A stretch of DNA of 64,000 nt from Herbiconiux sp. L3-i23. GTDB lineage: Bacteria > Actinomycetota > Actinomycetes > Actinomycetales > Microbacteriaceae. Within the stretch, counting starts at the first letter, position 1. Every line of letters begins with the position of its first letter. The stretch covers positions 1,674,001 to 1,738,000 of the forward strand of contig NZ_AP025737.1 in NCBI RefSeq assembly GCF_023734115.1. The letters are read 5' to 3'. The notes under the pieces were generated by a model. It saw nothing but the letters and a program-made list of their open reading frames with translations, was not told the DNA's origin and made no database searches. Below, one piece after another: positions 1 through 11,728 of the stretch. A program made the position numbers and the translations under genes.

Positions 1-2079
<2,079 letters not shown>

Positions 2080-2196
2080 GGGACCTTCGTCGTCTTTCCG
2101 CTCCCGGCGCGGCGCTGACGCCGCATGCCGGAAGACGTGGGAATGGTGCGAAAACGGACGGGCCGGTTCATCGACCCGCCCGACGACCTATGGATT

Positions 2197-2406
2197 CTAC
2201 TTGCGAAGCGCGTCGTCGGCCTTGCCGATGGCGGCGCGGAGCTCCGCCTGACGCTCGTGATAGCTCGCGGCCACCGCGTCGCCGAACTCCTTCGCGCGGG
2301 CGTCGATGCTCGCAACGAGCTCCTTGCCCCGAGGGGTCTCGGCGAAACGCTTGGCGACGACGTAGCCGACGGCGGCACCGAGCACGAGCCACAACAGTTT
2401 CTTCAC
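2197..2406 (-). CDS. Small single-pass membrane protein upstream of alaS
   Basis: A 69-residue protein that starts with KKLLWLVLGAAVGYVVAK, a single hydrophobic segment or membrane anchor, followed by a charged helix rich in Ala, Glu and Arg. I chose GTG at 2406 because GAGGAG lies about nine bases before it; an in-frame ATG six codons upstream lacks such a site. Small proteins of this form sit between the DUF948 gene and alaS in many Microbacteriaceae. The function is not known and the sequence gives no catalytic motif. It is probably co-transcribed with the DUF948 gene upstream and with alaS downstream. Confidence 0.8.
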   Translation of the reverse strand: MKKLLWLVLGAAVGYVVAKRFAETPRGKELVASIDARAKEFGDAVAASYHERQAELRAAIGKADDALRK

Positions 2407-2459
2407 GCGGAGATCTCCTCGCATCGAGCGGTCCGGGATGGACCTGTCCGGCGGCCAGC

Positions 2460-2858
2460 CTACTTCTTCGCCCGCTTGCCGCCCTTGACGGTCTCCTCGG
2501 CCTTCTTCGCCCCGCGGAGGCCGACGATTCCGGCGCGGACGGCCGCGCTGAAGCCGGCGAGCTTGATGAGCGGGCCGCCGACCGATGCGGCGAAGAGGGC
2601 GACGAGTGCGGACACGTTGCCGCTGACCTCTGCCACGTTGGAGGTGATCGTGTCGACTCGTGCGAGCTGGCCGTTGGCCTGCTTGATGGTCTCGGTGGTC
2701 TCCTCGAGGATCGGCGTGATCCCGTCGGTGGCCTCCTTGATCGACGCCGTCGTCTGATCGAACACCTTGCCGAGCTTCAGCAGCGGCACCGCGATCAGCG
2801 CGACGAGGATCGCGAACACACCCGCAGCGATCAGTCCTGCGATATCCCCACCGGTCAT
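2460..2858 (-). CDS. DUF948 family membrane-anchored protein
   Basis: A 132-residue protein with one N-terminal transmembrane segment (about residues 5-28), then a long helical stretch containing ATDGITPILEETTETIKQ, typical of DUF948, and a basic Lys/Arg-rich tail. DUF948 proteins resemble the helical part of methyl-accepting and cell-envelope proteins, but no activity is established. ATG at 2858 is preceded closely by GGGAG; GTG at 2867 is an alternative start. It lies between rpsD and alaS, its conserved place in this group. A 56-bp palindrome lies directly upstream (2880-2935). Confidence 0.85.
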   Translation of the reverse strand: MTGGDIAGLIAAGVFAILVALIAVPLLKLGKVFDQTTASIKEATDGITPILEETTETIKQANGQLARVDTITSNVAEVSGNVSALVALFAASVGGPLIKLAGFSAAVRAGIVGLRGAKKAEETVKGGKRAKK

Positions 2859-2879
2859 GTCTCCCACCCTACCGGGGCC

Positions 2880-2935
2880 GACTCGCCCACTTCGCCCCGT
2901 TCGCCGCTGTCACGACGGGGTGAAGCGGGCGAGTC
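2880..2935. repeat. 56-bp palindromic repeat, family B, copy 1
   Basis: Inverted repeat with arms GACTCGCCCACTTC and GAAGCGGGCGAGTC around a variable centre. A second copy of the same length, 56 bp, lies at 57672-57727 and shares most of both arms. Here it sits between the rpsD terminator and the DUF948 gene. It resembles a REP-type intergenic repeat rather than a simple terminator because the arm sequence is conserved between unrelated loci. Confidence 0.75.
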
Positions 2936-2950
2936 ACCCTCCTGAACGCG

Positions 2951-2983
2951 GAAACGCCCGCCCCCAGAGGGACGGGCGCTTCC
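2951..2983 (-). terminator. Rho-independent terminator after rpsD
   Basis: On the minus strand, CGCCCGTCCC and GGGGCGGGCG form a GC-rich stem with a three-base loop, followed by TTTCC. It lies 14 bases past the rpsD stop codon. Confidence 0.75.
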
Positions 2984-2996
2984 TGCTCGCGGAGGA

Positions 2997-3626
2997 TCAG
3001 CGGGCGGCGTAGTACTCGACGACCAGCTGGACGTCGGCGGTCACGGGGACCTCGGCGCGCAGCGGGCGGCGTACGAGGCGCGCCTGCAGCTTGTCGAGCT
3101 CGACCTCGAGGTAGCCCGGAACCTTGGGCAGGACCTCGGAGTGTCCACCGGCGGCGGCGACCTGGAAGGGCTCGAGGCCCTCGCTGCGCTCCTTGACGTG
3201 GATGAGCTGGCCCGGCTTCACGCGGAAGGACGGACGGTCGACGAGCTGGCCGTCGACGAGGATGTGGCGGTGCACGACCAGCTGACGGGCCTGCGCGGTG
3301 GTGCGGGCGAAGCCGGCACGCAGCACGAGGGCGTCGAGACGCTGCTCGAGGAGCTCGACCAGGTTCTCACCGGTCAGGCCCTGGGTGCGGCGGGCCTCGT
3401 TGAAGACGCGGCGCAGCTGCTTCTCGCGGATGCCGTACTGCTCGCGCAGACGCTGCTTCTCGCGCAGACGCACCGCGTAGTCGGAGTCGGCCTTGCGCTT
3501 GGTGCGACCGTGCTCACCGGGAGCGTAGGGACGCTTCTCCAGGTAGCGGGCGGCCTTCGGGGTGAGCGCGATGCCGAGGGCACGCGAGAGACGGACCTTG
3601 CGGCGGTCCTGTGACTTGGTAACCAT
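2997..3626 (-). CDS. rpsD: 30S ribosomal protein S4
   Basis: Primary 16S rRNA-binding protein that nucleates assembly of the 30S body; in many bacteria it also represses its own synthesis. 209 residues, normal length. The N-terminus MVTKSQDRRKVRLSRALG lacks the zinc-binding cysteines of some S4 proteins. The S4 RNA-binding domain covers about residues 97-155 (LLEQRLDALVLRAGFART through VDGQLVDRPSFRVKPGQ). The start is ATG at 3626, which gives the conserved N-terminus; in-frame codons further upstream are not used in the family. A 220-bp region without a gene separates it from rarA and can hold its promoter and leader. A strong terminator follows. Confidence 0.97.
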   Translation of the reverse strand: MVTKSQDRRKVRLSRALGIALTPKAARYLEKRPYAPGEHGRTKRKADSDYAVRLREKQRLREQYGIREKQLRRVFNEARRTQGLTGENLVELLEQRLDALVLRAGFARTTAQARQLVVHRHILVDGQLVDRPSFRVKPGQLIHVKERSEGLEPFQVAAAGGHSEVLPKVPGYLEVELDKLQARLVRRPLRAEVPVTADVQLVVEYYAAR

Positions 3627-3846
3627 GATTCCCTTCGAGAACATGAAGTAGTGCGCGCGTGAGCGCGCCGGGAAGTTGTCTGCCTCGCGCACTGCGCGAA
3701 CGCAGGTGCGAAACCGATGAGGCCACGGATCCGGCCGGCTACAGGCTCGGATCCCTTTCAACCGTCTCGGTGCGCAGCCGCTCGCTCCGAAGTCGTTTCA
3801 GGCCGTCGACCACACTACCATGACCCCGGGTTCGCGCGAGGAGGCG

Positions 3847-5307
3847 TCAGGACCTGTCTCCGCGGACGATCTTGCGCAGCTTCTCGAGGCGCGCTGAGAC
3901 GTCACGCTCGTAGCCGTTGCCGGTGGGCCGGTAGTAGTCGACGCCGCGCAGTTCGTCGGGCGGGTACTGCTGCTCGACGACGCCGTGCTCGCCGTCGTGG
4001 GCGTACTTGTAGCCCTTGCCGTGCCCGAGCCGCTTCGCGCCGGGGTAGTGCGCGTCGCGGAGGTGCTTCGGCACGCGTCCCATGCGCCCGGCCTTCACGT
4101 CGGCGATCGCCTTGTCGATCGCGAGGTACGACGCGTTCGACTTGGGCGCGGTCGCCAGGTAGGTCACGGCTTCAGCCAGCGGGATGCGCCCCTCGGGCAT
4201 GCCGATGAACTGCACCGCGTCGGCGGCGGCGATGGCGATCACGAGAGCCTGCGGGTCGGCCATGCCGATGTCCTCGGAGGCGGACACGATGATCCGGCGG
4301 GCGATGAAGCGCGGGTCCTCGCCTGCCTCGATCATGCGCGCGAGGTAGTGGATCGACGCGTCGACGTCGCTGCCGCGGATCGACTTGATGAACGCGCTGA
4401 TGACGTCGTAGTGCTCGTCGCCATTGCGGTCGTACCGCAGCAGAGCACGGTCGACGGCGCGCGCGACCAGCTCGGCGGTCACAACCGGCAGATCGGCGAC
4501 CGGGACCGCTCCATCGCCGGCGCCGTCCCCCTCGTCATCGTCGTCGTCATCGCCCTCGTCGAGGTCGTCGTACTCGACCCCGCGCGGTTCGTCGCCCTCG
4601 ATCGGCAGCGTCGAGCCCTGCTCCTGTGCGATCGAGACGGCCGAGAACGCCGCCGCCTCGAGGGCGGTCAGAGCGCGGCGGGCATCGCCCGAGGCGAGTC
4701 GGACGAGCGCGGCGCGAGCCTCGTCGTCGAGCGCGATGCGGCCCGCCAGTCCGCGCTCGTCGCCGACCGCGCGGTCGATGAGCATGCCGAGATCCTCATC
4801 GCTCAGCACCTGCAGGGTCAGCAGCAGCGAGCGGGACAGCAGAGGCGAGATCACCGAGAACGACGGATTCTCGGTCGTCGCCGCGACGAGGATCACCCAC
4901 CCGTTCTCGACTCCCGGCAGGAGCGCGTCCTGCTGGGCCTTCGTGAAGCGGTGGATCTCGTCGAGGAACAGCACGGTCGAGACGCCGTAGAGGTCGCGTT
5001 GGGAATGCGCCTCCTCCATCACCTGGCGGACGTCCTTCACCCCGGCGGTCACCGCGGACAGCTCGACGAATCGACGCCCGGAGCTGTGCGCGATCGCCTG
5101 CGCGAGTGTCGTCTTGCCGGTGCCGGGAGGCCCCCAGAGGATCACCGACACGGCACCGGTCTCCCCCGTGCGGTCGCCGGCGAGGGCGACGAGGGGCGAG
5201 CCCGGACCCAGGAGGTGCTTCTGGCCGGCCACCTCGTCGAGGCTGCGCGGTCGCATGCGCACCGCGAGCGGGGTCGCCCCGCTGCGCAGGCCCATCTGAC
5301 TCGTCAC
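3847..5307 (-). CDS. rarA: Replication-associated recombination protein A (RarA/MgsA)
   Basis: AAA+ ATPase of the RarA/WRNIP1 family that acts at stalled replication forks with SSB and RecA. 486 residues from GTG at 5307. Walker [10 protein letters not shown] lies near residues 59-67, Walker B FLDEIHRF near 113-120, and ATTENPSF follows as sensor 1. A run of Asp and Glu (about residues 240-275) is an acidic low-complexity insert that I do not regard as universal in the family. TACGAT lies seven bases before this GTG and there is no ribosome binding site, so the mRNA is probably leaderless. An upstream GTG at 5337 would add ten residues. It is divergent from the cyclophilin gene. Confidence 0.93.
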   Translation of the reverse strand: MTSQMGLRSGATPLAVRMRPRSLDEVAGQKHLLGPGSPLVALAGDRTGETGAVSVILWGPPGTGKTTLAQAIAHSSGRRFVELSAVTAGVKDVRQVMEEAHSQRDLYGVSTVLFLDEIHRFTKAQQDALLPGVENGWVILVAATTENPSFSVISPLLSRSLLLTLQVLSDEDLGMLIDRAVGDERGLAGRIALDDEARAALVRLASGDARRALTALEAAAFSAVSIAQEQGSTLPIEGDEPRGVEYDDLDEGDDDDDDEGDGAGDGAVPVADLPVVTAELVARAVDRALLRYDRNGDEHYDVISAFIKSIRGSDVDASIHYLARMIEAGEDPRFIARRIIVSASEDIGMADPQALVIAIAAADAVQFIGMPEGRIPLAEAVTYLATAPKSNASYLAIDKAIADVKAGRMGRVPKHLRDAHYPGAKRLGHGKGYKYAHDGEHGVVEQQYPPDELRGVDYYRPTGNGYERDVSARLEKLRKIVRGDRS

Positions 5308-5446
5308 GCCGCCAATCGTAGGTCGGACCGCTGACACCCGCGCCCCACCTCGTCGACCGGCGGCCCGCCGCCCGGTGGGACCGTGCCCGCTCAGTAAGCT
5401 GAAGCCCGCGTCCGCCCGAGCGGAGGCTGAGGAAGGACGGTCTCAG

Positions 5447-6229
5447 GTGGCATCGGTGGGTCGCGAGGAGCGCGCTGCGCGGCAGCGTCTTCAGGACTAT
5501 CAGGCGAAGCAGACGGTGCACTCCGAGCAGATCGGCCGTCGCCGCCGCGACAACGTCATCGCCGCGATCGTGGTCGTCGTCGTCCTCGCCGTGGCGACCA
5601 CCGCCCAGGTGCTCTACTTCGAGGTCGGCCCCGGCGTTCCCGCCCCGACCCCGACGGCCAGCCCCACCCCCACCCCGACCGAGACCGCCGGCAACACCGG
5701 CGACGTGCCGAGCGCCGACATCGCCGAGGACCGCACCTGGACCGGCACGATGCAGCTCAACGACGTGTCCCTCGGCATCTCGCTCGACGGCGCGCTGGCG
5801 CCGCAGGGCGTGTCCTCGTTCATCGCGCTCGCCCAGCAGGACTTCTACACCGGCAAGAGCTGCCACCGACTCACCGATGGCGGCTTCTTCGTGCTGCAGT
5901 GCGGTTCGGTGAACGGCGACGGCACCGGCGACCCCGGGTTCCAGTTCGGACCCATCGAGAACGCGCCCGCCGAGGACTTCTACCCGGCCGGCACGATCGC
6001 CTTCGCGCGCCAATCGGGCAACGCCTACAGCAACAGCAGCCAGTTCTTCATCGTCTACGAGGACACCACCATCCCCTCGGACGAGGCCGGCGGCTACACG
6101 ATCATCGGACAGGTCACGAGCGGACTCCCCGAGCTCGCGACGGCGATCACCGACGCGGGCACCGCCGATGGCGGCAATGACGGCTCCCCCGCCGTGGCCA
6201 CGACGATCGGCGCCATCACCCTCCAGTGA
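5447..6229 (+). CDS. Membrane-anchored cyclophilin-type peptidyl-prolyl isomerase
   Basis: Catalyses cis-trans isomerisation of peptidyl-prolyl bonds, here probably outside the membrane. 260 residues from GTG at 5447, with GGAAGG upstream. A charged cytoplasmic head of about 35 residues (REERAARQRLQDYQAKQ) precedes one transmembrane segment (VIAAIVVVVVLAVATTAQVL), a Thr/Pro-rich spacer and the cyclophilin domain from about residue 95. Recognisable parts are CHRLTDGGFFVLQCG, AFARQSGNAYSNSSQFFI and the GYTIIGQV strand. The usual MAR-type active-site loop is altered to FARQSGNAYS. A -10-like TAAGCT lies before it. The position next to rarA and the DUF349 gene is conserved in actinobacteria. Confidence 0.92.
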   Translation: MASVGREERAARQRLQDYQAKQTVHSEQIGRRRRDNVIAAIVVVVVLAVATTAQVLYFEVGPGVPAPTPTASPTPTPTETAGNTGDVPSADIAEDRTWTGTMQLNDVSLGISLDGALAPQGVSSFIALAQQDFYTGKSCHRLTDGGFFVLQCGSVNGDGTGDPGFQFGPIENAPAEDFYPAGTIAFARQSGNAYSNSSQFFIVYEDTTIPSDEAGGYTIIGQVTSGLPELATAITDAGTADGGNDGSPAVATTIGAITLQ

Positions 6230-6380
6230 TGAGGGCGGGACGAACGGCCTTCGGTCCTCGCTTCGTCACGGTCCGATAAAGCTCCCGTGCGCAGGGACGC
6301 CGGTGCAATAGGCTGAGTCCTCGCGACCGGGCTGTTTTCGGCGCGCGTTCCGAACCAACGTCTCTCCCGAGGTGACCCGA

Positions 6381-7610
6381 GTGACCACCACCGACTCTGC
6401 GTCCTGGGGTCGTGTCGACCCCGAAGGAAACGTCTACGTCCGCGAAGGCGAGGGTGAGCGCCACGTCGGCCAGTATCCCGACGCCACACCAGAAGAGGCT
6501 CTCGCCTACTACGAGCGCAAGTTCGCCGACCTCGAAGGCCAGGTAAAGCTCCTCGAGCAGCGTTCGCGCGCCGGTGCGTCGGCCTCCGACATCGCGAAGG
6601 CCGTTCGCAAGCTCGACGAGACGGTGCGCACCGCGTCCGCCGTCGGCGACCTGGCGTCGCTGCAGACCCGCCTTCAGGCGCTCGGCGCCGGGGTCAGCGA
6701 GCTCACCGAGAAGCAGAGCGCCGAAGCGAAGGCGCAGCTCGAGCAGGCGGTCGCCGAGCGCGAGGCGCTGGTCGCCGAGGCCGAGGCCCTCGCAGCGGGC
6801 GACCCCGCGACCACCCAGTGGAAGCAGACGACGGCGAAGCTCGACGAGCTCTTCACTCGCTGGCAGGCTCAGCAGCACGACGGCCCCCGCCTGCCGAAGT
6901 CCACCGCCGATGCGCTGTGGAAGCGCTTCCGCGCCGCGCGCAGCACCGTCGACCACCACCGACGTGCCTTCTTCGCCGAGCTCGACAGCCAGCACCGCGA
7001 AGTCCGCGGACGCAAGAGCGAGCTCGTCGACCGCGCCGAGGCGCTGGTCGGCAAGGGCGCACAGGGCATCCCCGCCTACCGCGACCTCCTCGACGAGTGG
7101 AAGGGCGCCGGCCGCGCCGGCAAGAAGCAGGACGACGCCCTCTGGGCGCGGTTCAAGGCGGCGGGCGACGCTCTCTTCGCTGCGAAGGCCGAGGTCGACG
7201 CCGCCGAGAACGTCGAGTTCTCGGCGAACCTCGAACAGAAGCTCGCACTGCTCGACGAGGCGGAGCCGCTGCTCACCGTCACCGACCCGGCCGCCGCCCG
7301 CGAGCGGCTGACCTCGATCCAGCGCCGTTGGGACGAGATCGGCAAGGTGCCGAAGGACCAGATGCGCGTCGTCAACGACCGCCTCCGCAAGGTCGAGAAC
7401 GCGGTGAAGGGTCTCGAGGACGAGCACTGGCGCCGGTCGAACCCCGAGAAGAAGGCCCGTTCGCAGGGTCTCGCGTCGCAGCTCGAGCAGGCCATCGAGA
7501 AGCTCGAAGCCGATATCGCCGCGGCGAAGGAGTCCGGCGACCGGCGCAAGCAGGCCGAGGCCGAGGAAGCCCTCGCGGCGCGCAAGATCTGGCTCGACGC
7601 ACTCGGCTGA
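6381..7610 (+). CDS. DUF349 repeat protein
   Basis: A 409-residue, almost entirely helical, highly charged protein with several DUF349 repeats of about 70 residues. Each repeat carries a Trp-Lys/Asp pattern, for example TTQWKQTTAKLDELFTRWQA, ALWKRFRAARSTVDHHRRAF and DALWARFKAAGDALFAAKAE. A coiled-coil tail ends the protein. No enzyme motif is present. DUF349 proteins are widespread in actinobacteria and their role is not settled. GTG at 6381 was chosen because AGGTGA lies eight bases upstream; a GTG three codons earlier overlaps that site. It lies between the cyclophilin gene and relA, in the conserved order. Confidence 0.92.
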   Translation: MTTTDSASWGRVDPEGNVYVREGEGERHVGQYPDATPEEALAYYERKFADLEGQVKLLEQRSRAGASASDIAKAVRKLDETVRTASAVGDLASLQTRLQALGAGVSELTEKQSAEAKAQLEQAVAEREALVAEAEALAAGDPATTQWKQTTAKLDELFTRWQAQQHDGPRLPKSTADALWKRFRAARSTVDHHRRAFFAELDSQHREVRGRKSELVDRAEALVGKGAQGIPAYRDLLDEWKGAGRAGKKQDDALWARFKAAGDALFAAKAEVDAAENVEFSANLEQKLALLDEAEPLLTVTDPAAARERLTSIQRRWDEIGKVPKDQMRVVNDRLRKVENAVKGLEDEHWRRSNPEKKARSQGLASQLEQAIEKLEADIAAAKESGDRRKQAEAEEALAARKIWLDALG

Positions 7611-7697
7611 GTCCACAGGCGCTGATGCGGCTGGAAGTTCTCCACAGATCGCGCGCTCACCGGATCGCACCGGACGGCATCGGATGATGCTTGTCCT

Positions 7698-8240
7698 GTG
7701 CGAGTCCCCGACGTCCTGACCGAGAACGACTTCGCTATCGCGGAGCTCTGCGCCCTGCGGCTCGACGGCGGCGCGATCGCCCGCGGCGACGGGTACCTCG
7801 CCGTGGACGCGATCGAGGATCCCGCACTGCGCGCCGCGACGTTGGCGTCGAGCATTCCGGCCCCGCGCGTCGCGGACCGGGCGACGGCCGCGTGGATCTG
7901 GGGCGCACGCGTCGCGATCCCCCGGCCGATCGAAGTGTGCGTCGGCCGCGGACTGTCGAACAAGGTCGACGCGCTGCGCGGCATGCAGCTGCGCGAGGCG
8001 ACTCTCGCCTCTCACGACACGGTCGAGCTCGGCGGTATCGCGGTCACGACGCCGCGTCGCACGGCCCTTGACCTGCTGCGCGGCCCGGCCTACTCCCCCG
8101 CCACCGAGGAGACGGTGAGGGCGCTACTGCGGATGGACGGGTCGAGCATCGCCGACCTCCTCCCCGACCTGACCGAGACGCGGTTCCAGCGCGAGCGCAT
8201 CCGAGCTCGGGAACGGATGCGCCAGCTGGGCGCGGCGTAG
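7698..8240 (+). CDS. Probable AbiEi-like antitoxin-type protein, no partner toxin
   Basis: A 180-residue protein resembling the single-gene AbiEi-related proteins common in Microbacteriaceae: an ALRLDGGAIARGDGYLAVD start, a TAAWIWGARVAIPRPIEVCV strand region, then TVELGGIAVTTPRRTALDLL, which matches the ITTPERTA-type motif of the AbiEi C-terminal domain. The assignment rests on these motifs only. In true type IV toxin-antitoxin pairs an AbiEii nucleotidyltransferase gene follows; here the next feature is a palindromic repeat cluster and then relA on the other strand, so any toxin partner is elsewhere or absent. The GTG start follows GATGCT by six bases and has no ribosome binding site. It interrupts the DUF349-relA neighbourhood. 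Confidence 0.55.
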   Translation: MRVPDVLTENDFAIAELCALRLDGGAIARGDGYLAVDAIEDPALRAATLASSIPAPRVADRATAAWIWGARVAIPRPIEVCVGRGLSNKVDALRGMQLREATLASHDTVELGGIAVTTPRRTALDLLRGPAYSPATEETVRALLRMDGSSIADLLPDLTETRFQRERIRARERMRQLGAA

Positions 8241-8245
8241 CGATG

Positions 8246-8400
8246 GTCTCGATGCGCTCCGCTTACTCGACCCGTCTCGATACGCTCGTTCCTCGCTACT
8301 CGACGACCGGGATTTCGGTCGTCGAGTAAGCGAAGCGCAACGAGTCCCCCGCGCAAGCGTGCGCGGTGGGCCCAGGCTCGAGTAGCGAGCGCAGCGCAGC
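8246..8400. repeat. Mosaic palindromic repeat cluster, family A, locus 1
   Basis: About 155 bp of inverted and direct repeat modules between the AbiEi-like gene and relA. A left part reads TCGATACGCTC...CTCGCTACTCGACGACCGG and is followed by its inverted module GGTCGTCGAGTAAGCGAAGC. A right part carries a small hairpin, CGCGCAAGCGTGCGCG. Positions 8341-8389 are identical, base for base, to 39027-39075 in the second cluster. Confidence 0.85.
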
Positions 8401-8407
8401 GCCGTCG

Positions 8408-10666
8408 TCAGCCGGCGCTGACGCGGTAGACGTCGTAGACGGCGTCGATGCGGCGGACGGCGTTCAGGACGCGGTCGAGGTGGGTGGTGTCCCCCATCTC
8501 GAAGACGAACCTGCTGAGCGCCAGCCGGTCGCTCGACGTCGACACCGTCGCAGAGAGGATGTTGACGTGGTGCTCGGAGAGCACCCGCGTCACGTCGGAG
8601 AGCAGACCGGCGCGGTCGAGCGCCTCCACCTGGATCTGCACCAGGAAGATGCTCTTCGACGACGGCGCCCATTCGACGTCGATCATCCGCTCGGGCTGCT
8701 GCAGCAGCGACTGGACGTTCGTGCAGTCGGTGCGGTGGACGGAGACGCCCTGCCCGCGGGTGATGAAGCCGACGATCTCGTCGCCGGGGACGGGCGTGCA
8801 GCACTTGGCGAGCTTCACGAGGATGTCGGGCGCGCCGCGCACGAGCACCCCGGAGTCGCTGTTGCGGATCGGACGGCGCGGACGCGTGGGGAGGGCGACC
8901 TCGACCTCTTCGCTCTCCTCCTCGCCCTGCACGATGGCGAGCACCTTCTCGATGACCGACTGGGTCGAGACGTGCCCTTCGCCGAGGGCGGCGTAGAGCG
9001 CCGACACGTCGTCGTAGCGCATCTGCGCGGCGACCTCGGCGAACACGTCCTGGCTCATGAGTCGCTGCAGCGGCAGGTTCTGCTTGCGCATCGCGCGACT
9101 GATCGCGTCCTTGCCGTGCTCGATCGCCTCGTCGCGGCGCTCCTTGGTGAACCACTGGCGGATCTTGTTGCGCGCTCGCGGGCTCTTGACGAAGTTCAGC
9201 CAGTCCTGGCTGGGCCCGGAGTCGGGGTTCTTCGAGGTGAAGATCTCGACCACGTCGCCGCTCTGCAGCGCGCTCTCGAGCGGCACGAGCCGCCCGTTGA
9301 CCTTCGCGCCCATTGTGCGGTGGCCGACGTCGGTGTGCACCGCGTAGGCGAAGTCGACGGGCGTCGCCCCCGAGGGCAGGCCGATGACCTTGCCCTTCGG
9401 GGTGAAGACGTAGACCTCTTTCGCGCCGATCTCGAAGCGGAGGGAGTCGAGGAACTCCCCCGGGTCGGCGGTCTCGGCCTGCCAGTCGGACAGGTGCGCG
9501 AGCCAGGCCATGTCCGTCTCGTCCTGGGCGGGCGCCACCTCGCGAGTGGCGCCGCGGCCGCCAGCCATCCGCTCCTTGTACTTCCAGTGCGCGGCGACAC
9601 CGAACTCGGCGCGCTGGTGCATCTCGTGCGTGCGGATCTGGATCTCGACGGGGCGCCCGTGCGGTCCGATCACGGTGGTGTGCAGCGACTGGTAGAGATT
9701 GAACTTCGGCGTCGCGATGTAGTCCTTGAACCGGCCCGGCACCGGCGTCCACCGGGCGTGGATCGCACCGAGCACGGCGTAGCAGTCGCGCAGTGAGTCG
9801 ACGAGCACACGGATGCCGACGAGGTCGTAGATCTCGTCGAAGTCGCGGCCTCGCACGATCATCTTCTGGTAGATCGAGTAGTACTGCTTCGGGCGACCGA
9901 CGACCTTGCCCTTGATCTTCGCCGAACGCAGATCGTCCTTGACCGAGTCGATGACCTCCTGCACGAAGTTCTCGCGCTGCGGGGTGCGCTGACGCACCAG
10001 GCTCTCGATCTCGGCGTACAGCTTCGGGTAGAGCACCGCGAAGGACAGGTCTTCGAGCTCGAGCTTGATCGCCTGGATGCCGAGGCGATGGGCGAGGGGC
10101 GCGTAGATCTCGAGGGTCTCCTGCGCCTTCTTCGACGCACGCTGCTGCGACACGAAGCCCCAGGTGCGGGCGTTGTGCAGGCGGTCGGCGAGTTTGATGA
10201 CGAGGACGCGGATGTCCTTCGACATCGCGACGACCATCTTGCGCACCGTCTCGGCCTGCGCGCTGTCGCCGTACTTCAGCTTGTCGAGCTTGGTGACGCC
10301 GTCGACGAGCATGGCGACCTCGTCGCCGAACTCGCTGTGGATCTGCTCGAGCGTGTAGCCGGTGTCCTCGACCGTGTCGTGCAGCAGCGCCGCCGCGACG
10401 GTGCGCGGGCCGATGCCGAGGTCGGCGAGGATCTGCGCGACCGCGATCGGGTGGGTGATGTACGGCTCGCCCGAGTCGCGCTTCTGCCCCCGGTGGGCAC
10501 GTTCTGCGCTCGCGTACGCGCGCTCGACGATGCCGAGATCCGCCTTGGGGTGGTGGGTTCGCAGCGTCCGAAGCAGCGTGTCGACGGCGCCCTGAGGCTG
10601 CGCCCGCGAGAAGATGCGGGGCACGAGTCGGCGCAGCGACGTGCTCGTCGTCTGGACTTCACTCAT
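8408..10666 (-). CDS. relA: Bifunctional (p)ppGpp synthetase/hydrolase (RSH family)
   Basis: Makes and degrades the alarmone (p)ppGpp in the stringent response. 752 residues, the normal length of a long RSH protein. The hydrolase HD domain shows [11 protein letters not shown] and the intact LLHDTVEDT signature near residue 95-105, so hydrolysis is likely active. The synthetase region follows (about 240-380, with [22 protein letters not shown]), then TGS (about 420-480), a conserved Cys-containing helical and zinc-finger region ([11 protein letters not shown]) and a C-terminal ACT domain ending [16 protein letters not shown] at 10666 has GGAGGTG seven bases upstream. It follows secF by 75 bp on the same strand, the standard actinobacterial order. 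Confidence 0.96.
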   Translation of the reverse strand: MSEVQTTSTSLRRLVPRIFSRAQPQGAVDTLLRTLRTHHPKADLGIVERAYASAERAHRGQKRDSGEPYITHPIAVAQILADLGIGPRTVAAALLHDTVEDTGYTLEQIHSEFGDEVAMLVDGVTKLDKLKYGDSAQAETVRKMVVAMSKDIRVLVIKLADRLHNARTWGFVSQQRASKKAQETLEIYAPLAHRLGIQAIKLELEDLSFAVLYPKLYAEIESLVRQRTPQRENFVQEVIDSVKDDLRSAKIKGKVVGRPKQYYSIYQKMIVRGRDFDEIYDLVGIRVLVDSLRDCYAVLGAIHARWTPVPGRFKDYIATPKFNLYQSLHTTVIGPHGRPVEIQIRTHEMHQRAEFGVAAHWKYKERMAGGRGATREVAPAQDETDMAWLAHLSDWQAETADPGEFLDSLRFEIGAKEVYVFTPKGKVIGLPSGATPVDFAYAVHTDVGHRTMGAKVNGRLVPLESALQSGDVVEIFTSKNPDSGPSQDWLNFVKSPRARNKIRQWFTKERRDEAIEHGKDAISRAMRKQNLPLQRLMSQDVFAEVAAQMRYDDVSALYAALGEGHVSTQSVIEKVLAIVQGEEESEEVEVALPTRPRRPIRNSDSGVLVRGAPDILVKLAKCCTPVPGDEIVGFITRGQGVSVHRTDCTNVQSLLQQPERMIDVEWAPSSKSIFLVQIQVEALDRAGLLSDVTRVLSEHHVNILSATVSTSSDRLALSRFVFEMGDTTHLDRVLNAVRRIDAVYDVYRVSAG

Positions 10667-10741
10667 CGCCGCACCTCCACGCAAGTCAACCTCGTCGCCG
10701 GTCCGTCTATTCTGCGTGTTCGCTCAGGGGCGAGCGCCGAC

Positions 10742-11728
10742 TCAGGCGACGCTCTTCTCGCGCAGGTCGATCGCGCGCTTGCTCTCCTTCTTGATGGCGG
10801 GCTCCCGCTCACGCATCAGCGAGTAGAGGGGCGCGGCCACGAAGATGGTCGAGTAGGTGCCGAGGATCGTTCCGATCAGCAGGGCCAGCGCGATGTCGCG
10901 CAGGGTGCCCGCACCGAGCGCCAACGCGCCGATGAAGAGGATGGCGGCGACCGGAAGCACCGCGACGACCGATGTGTTGATCGAGCGGACGAGGGTCTGG
11001 TTGACCGCGAGGTTCACGGACTCGCGGAAGGTGCGCGACGACGCCGCCTCTCCGCCGGCCGTGTTCTCGCGGATCTTGTCGAACACCACGACGGTGTCGT
11101 AGAGCGAGTACCCGAGGATCGTGAGGAAGCCGATGACGGCGGCCGGAGTCACCTCGAACCCGACGATGCCGTAGACGCCCGCCGTGATGACGAGGTCGTG
11201 GATCAGCGAGACCATGGCGGCGACCGACATCTTCCAGGTGCGGAAGTAGATCGCCATGAAGACCGAGGCGAGTACCAGGAAGATCAGCAGACCGCGCACG
11301 GCCTGACCCGTGATGTCCGCACCCCACGACGGGCCGATGAACGACTCGGTGACATCGGTGAGGGGCACGTCGTAGGCGTCCGCGAGCGACTGGCGCACCT
11401 CGGAGCTCTGGGTGTCCTCGAGCTGATCGGTCTGGATGCGGATGCCGGAGTTGCCGACCACTGAGACGCGCGGGACCGCGTCGGGCACGATCTCCTCGAC
11501 CGCGTCGGTCGCGATGCTCTGGTCGGTCGTGTCGACGTTCGACACCTGGAACTCGGAGCCGCCGGTGAACTCGATGCCGAAGGTGAAGCCGCCGCGCACG
11601 AACGGGAGCGCGATCGAGAGCAGGATCGCGACCGCCGAGATCGTGAACCAGAGGCGGCGACGGCCGATGAAGTCGATCGAGCGGACGCCGGTGTAGAGGT
11701 CGTTGCCGAACTGGGAGAAGCTCGCCAT
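10742..11728 (-). CDS. secF: Protein translocase subunit SecF
   Basis: With SecD, uses the proton gradient to pull secreted proteins through SecYEG at the outer face of the membrane. 328 residues with six predicted transmembrane segments: one N-terminal (WFTISAVAILLSIALPFV), an extracytoplasmic domain that starts with the conserved FGIEFTGGSEFQV, then five segments including the ILGYSLYDTVVVFDKIRE motif between about 215 and 235. Its ATG shares one base with the secD stop codon, so the two are translationally coupled. A charged cytoplasmic tail ends the protein. Confidence 0.96.
   Translation of the reverse strand: MASFSQFGNDLYTGVRSIDFIGRRRLWFTISAVAILLSIALPFVRGGFTFGIEFTGGSEFQVSNVDTTDQSIATDAVEEIVPDAVPRVSVVGNSGIRIQTDQLEDTQSSEVRQSLADAYDVPLTDVTESFIGPSWGADITGQAVRGLLIFLVLASVFMAIYFRTWKMSVAAMVSLIHDLVITAGVYGIVGFEVTPAAVIGFLTILGYSLYDTVVVFDKIRENTAGGEAASSRTFRESVNLAVNQTLVRSINTSVVAVLPVAAILFIGALALGAGTLRDIALALLIGTILGTYSTIFVAAPLYSLMREREPAIKKESKRAIDLREKSVA

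Noticed and set aside
2080-2196. Hairpin upstream of alaS considered as a riboswitch or attenuator
   Set aside because: Only one imperfect eight-base stem is visible, with no leader peptide or T-box element.
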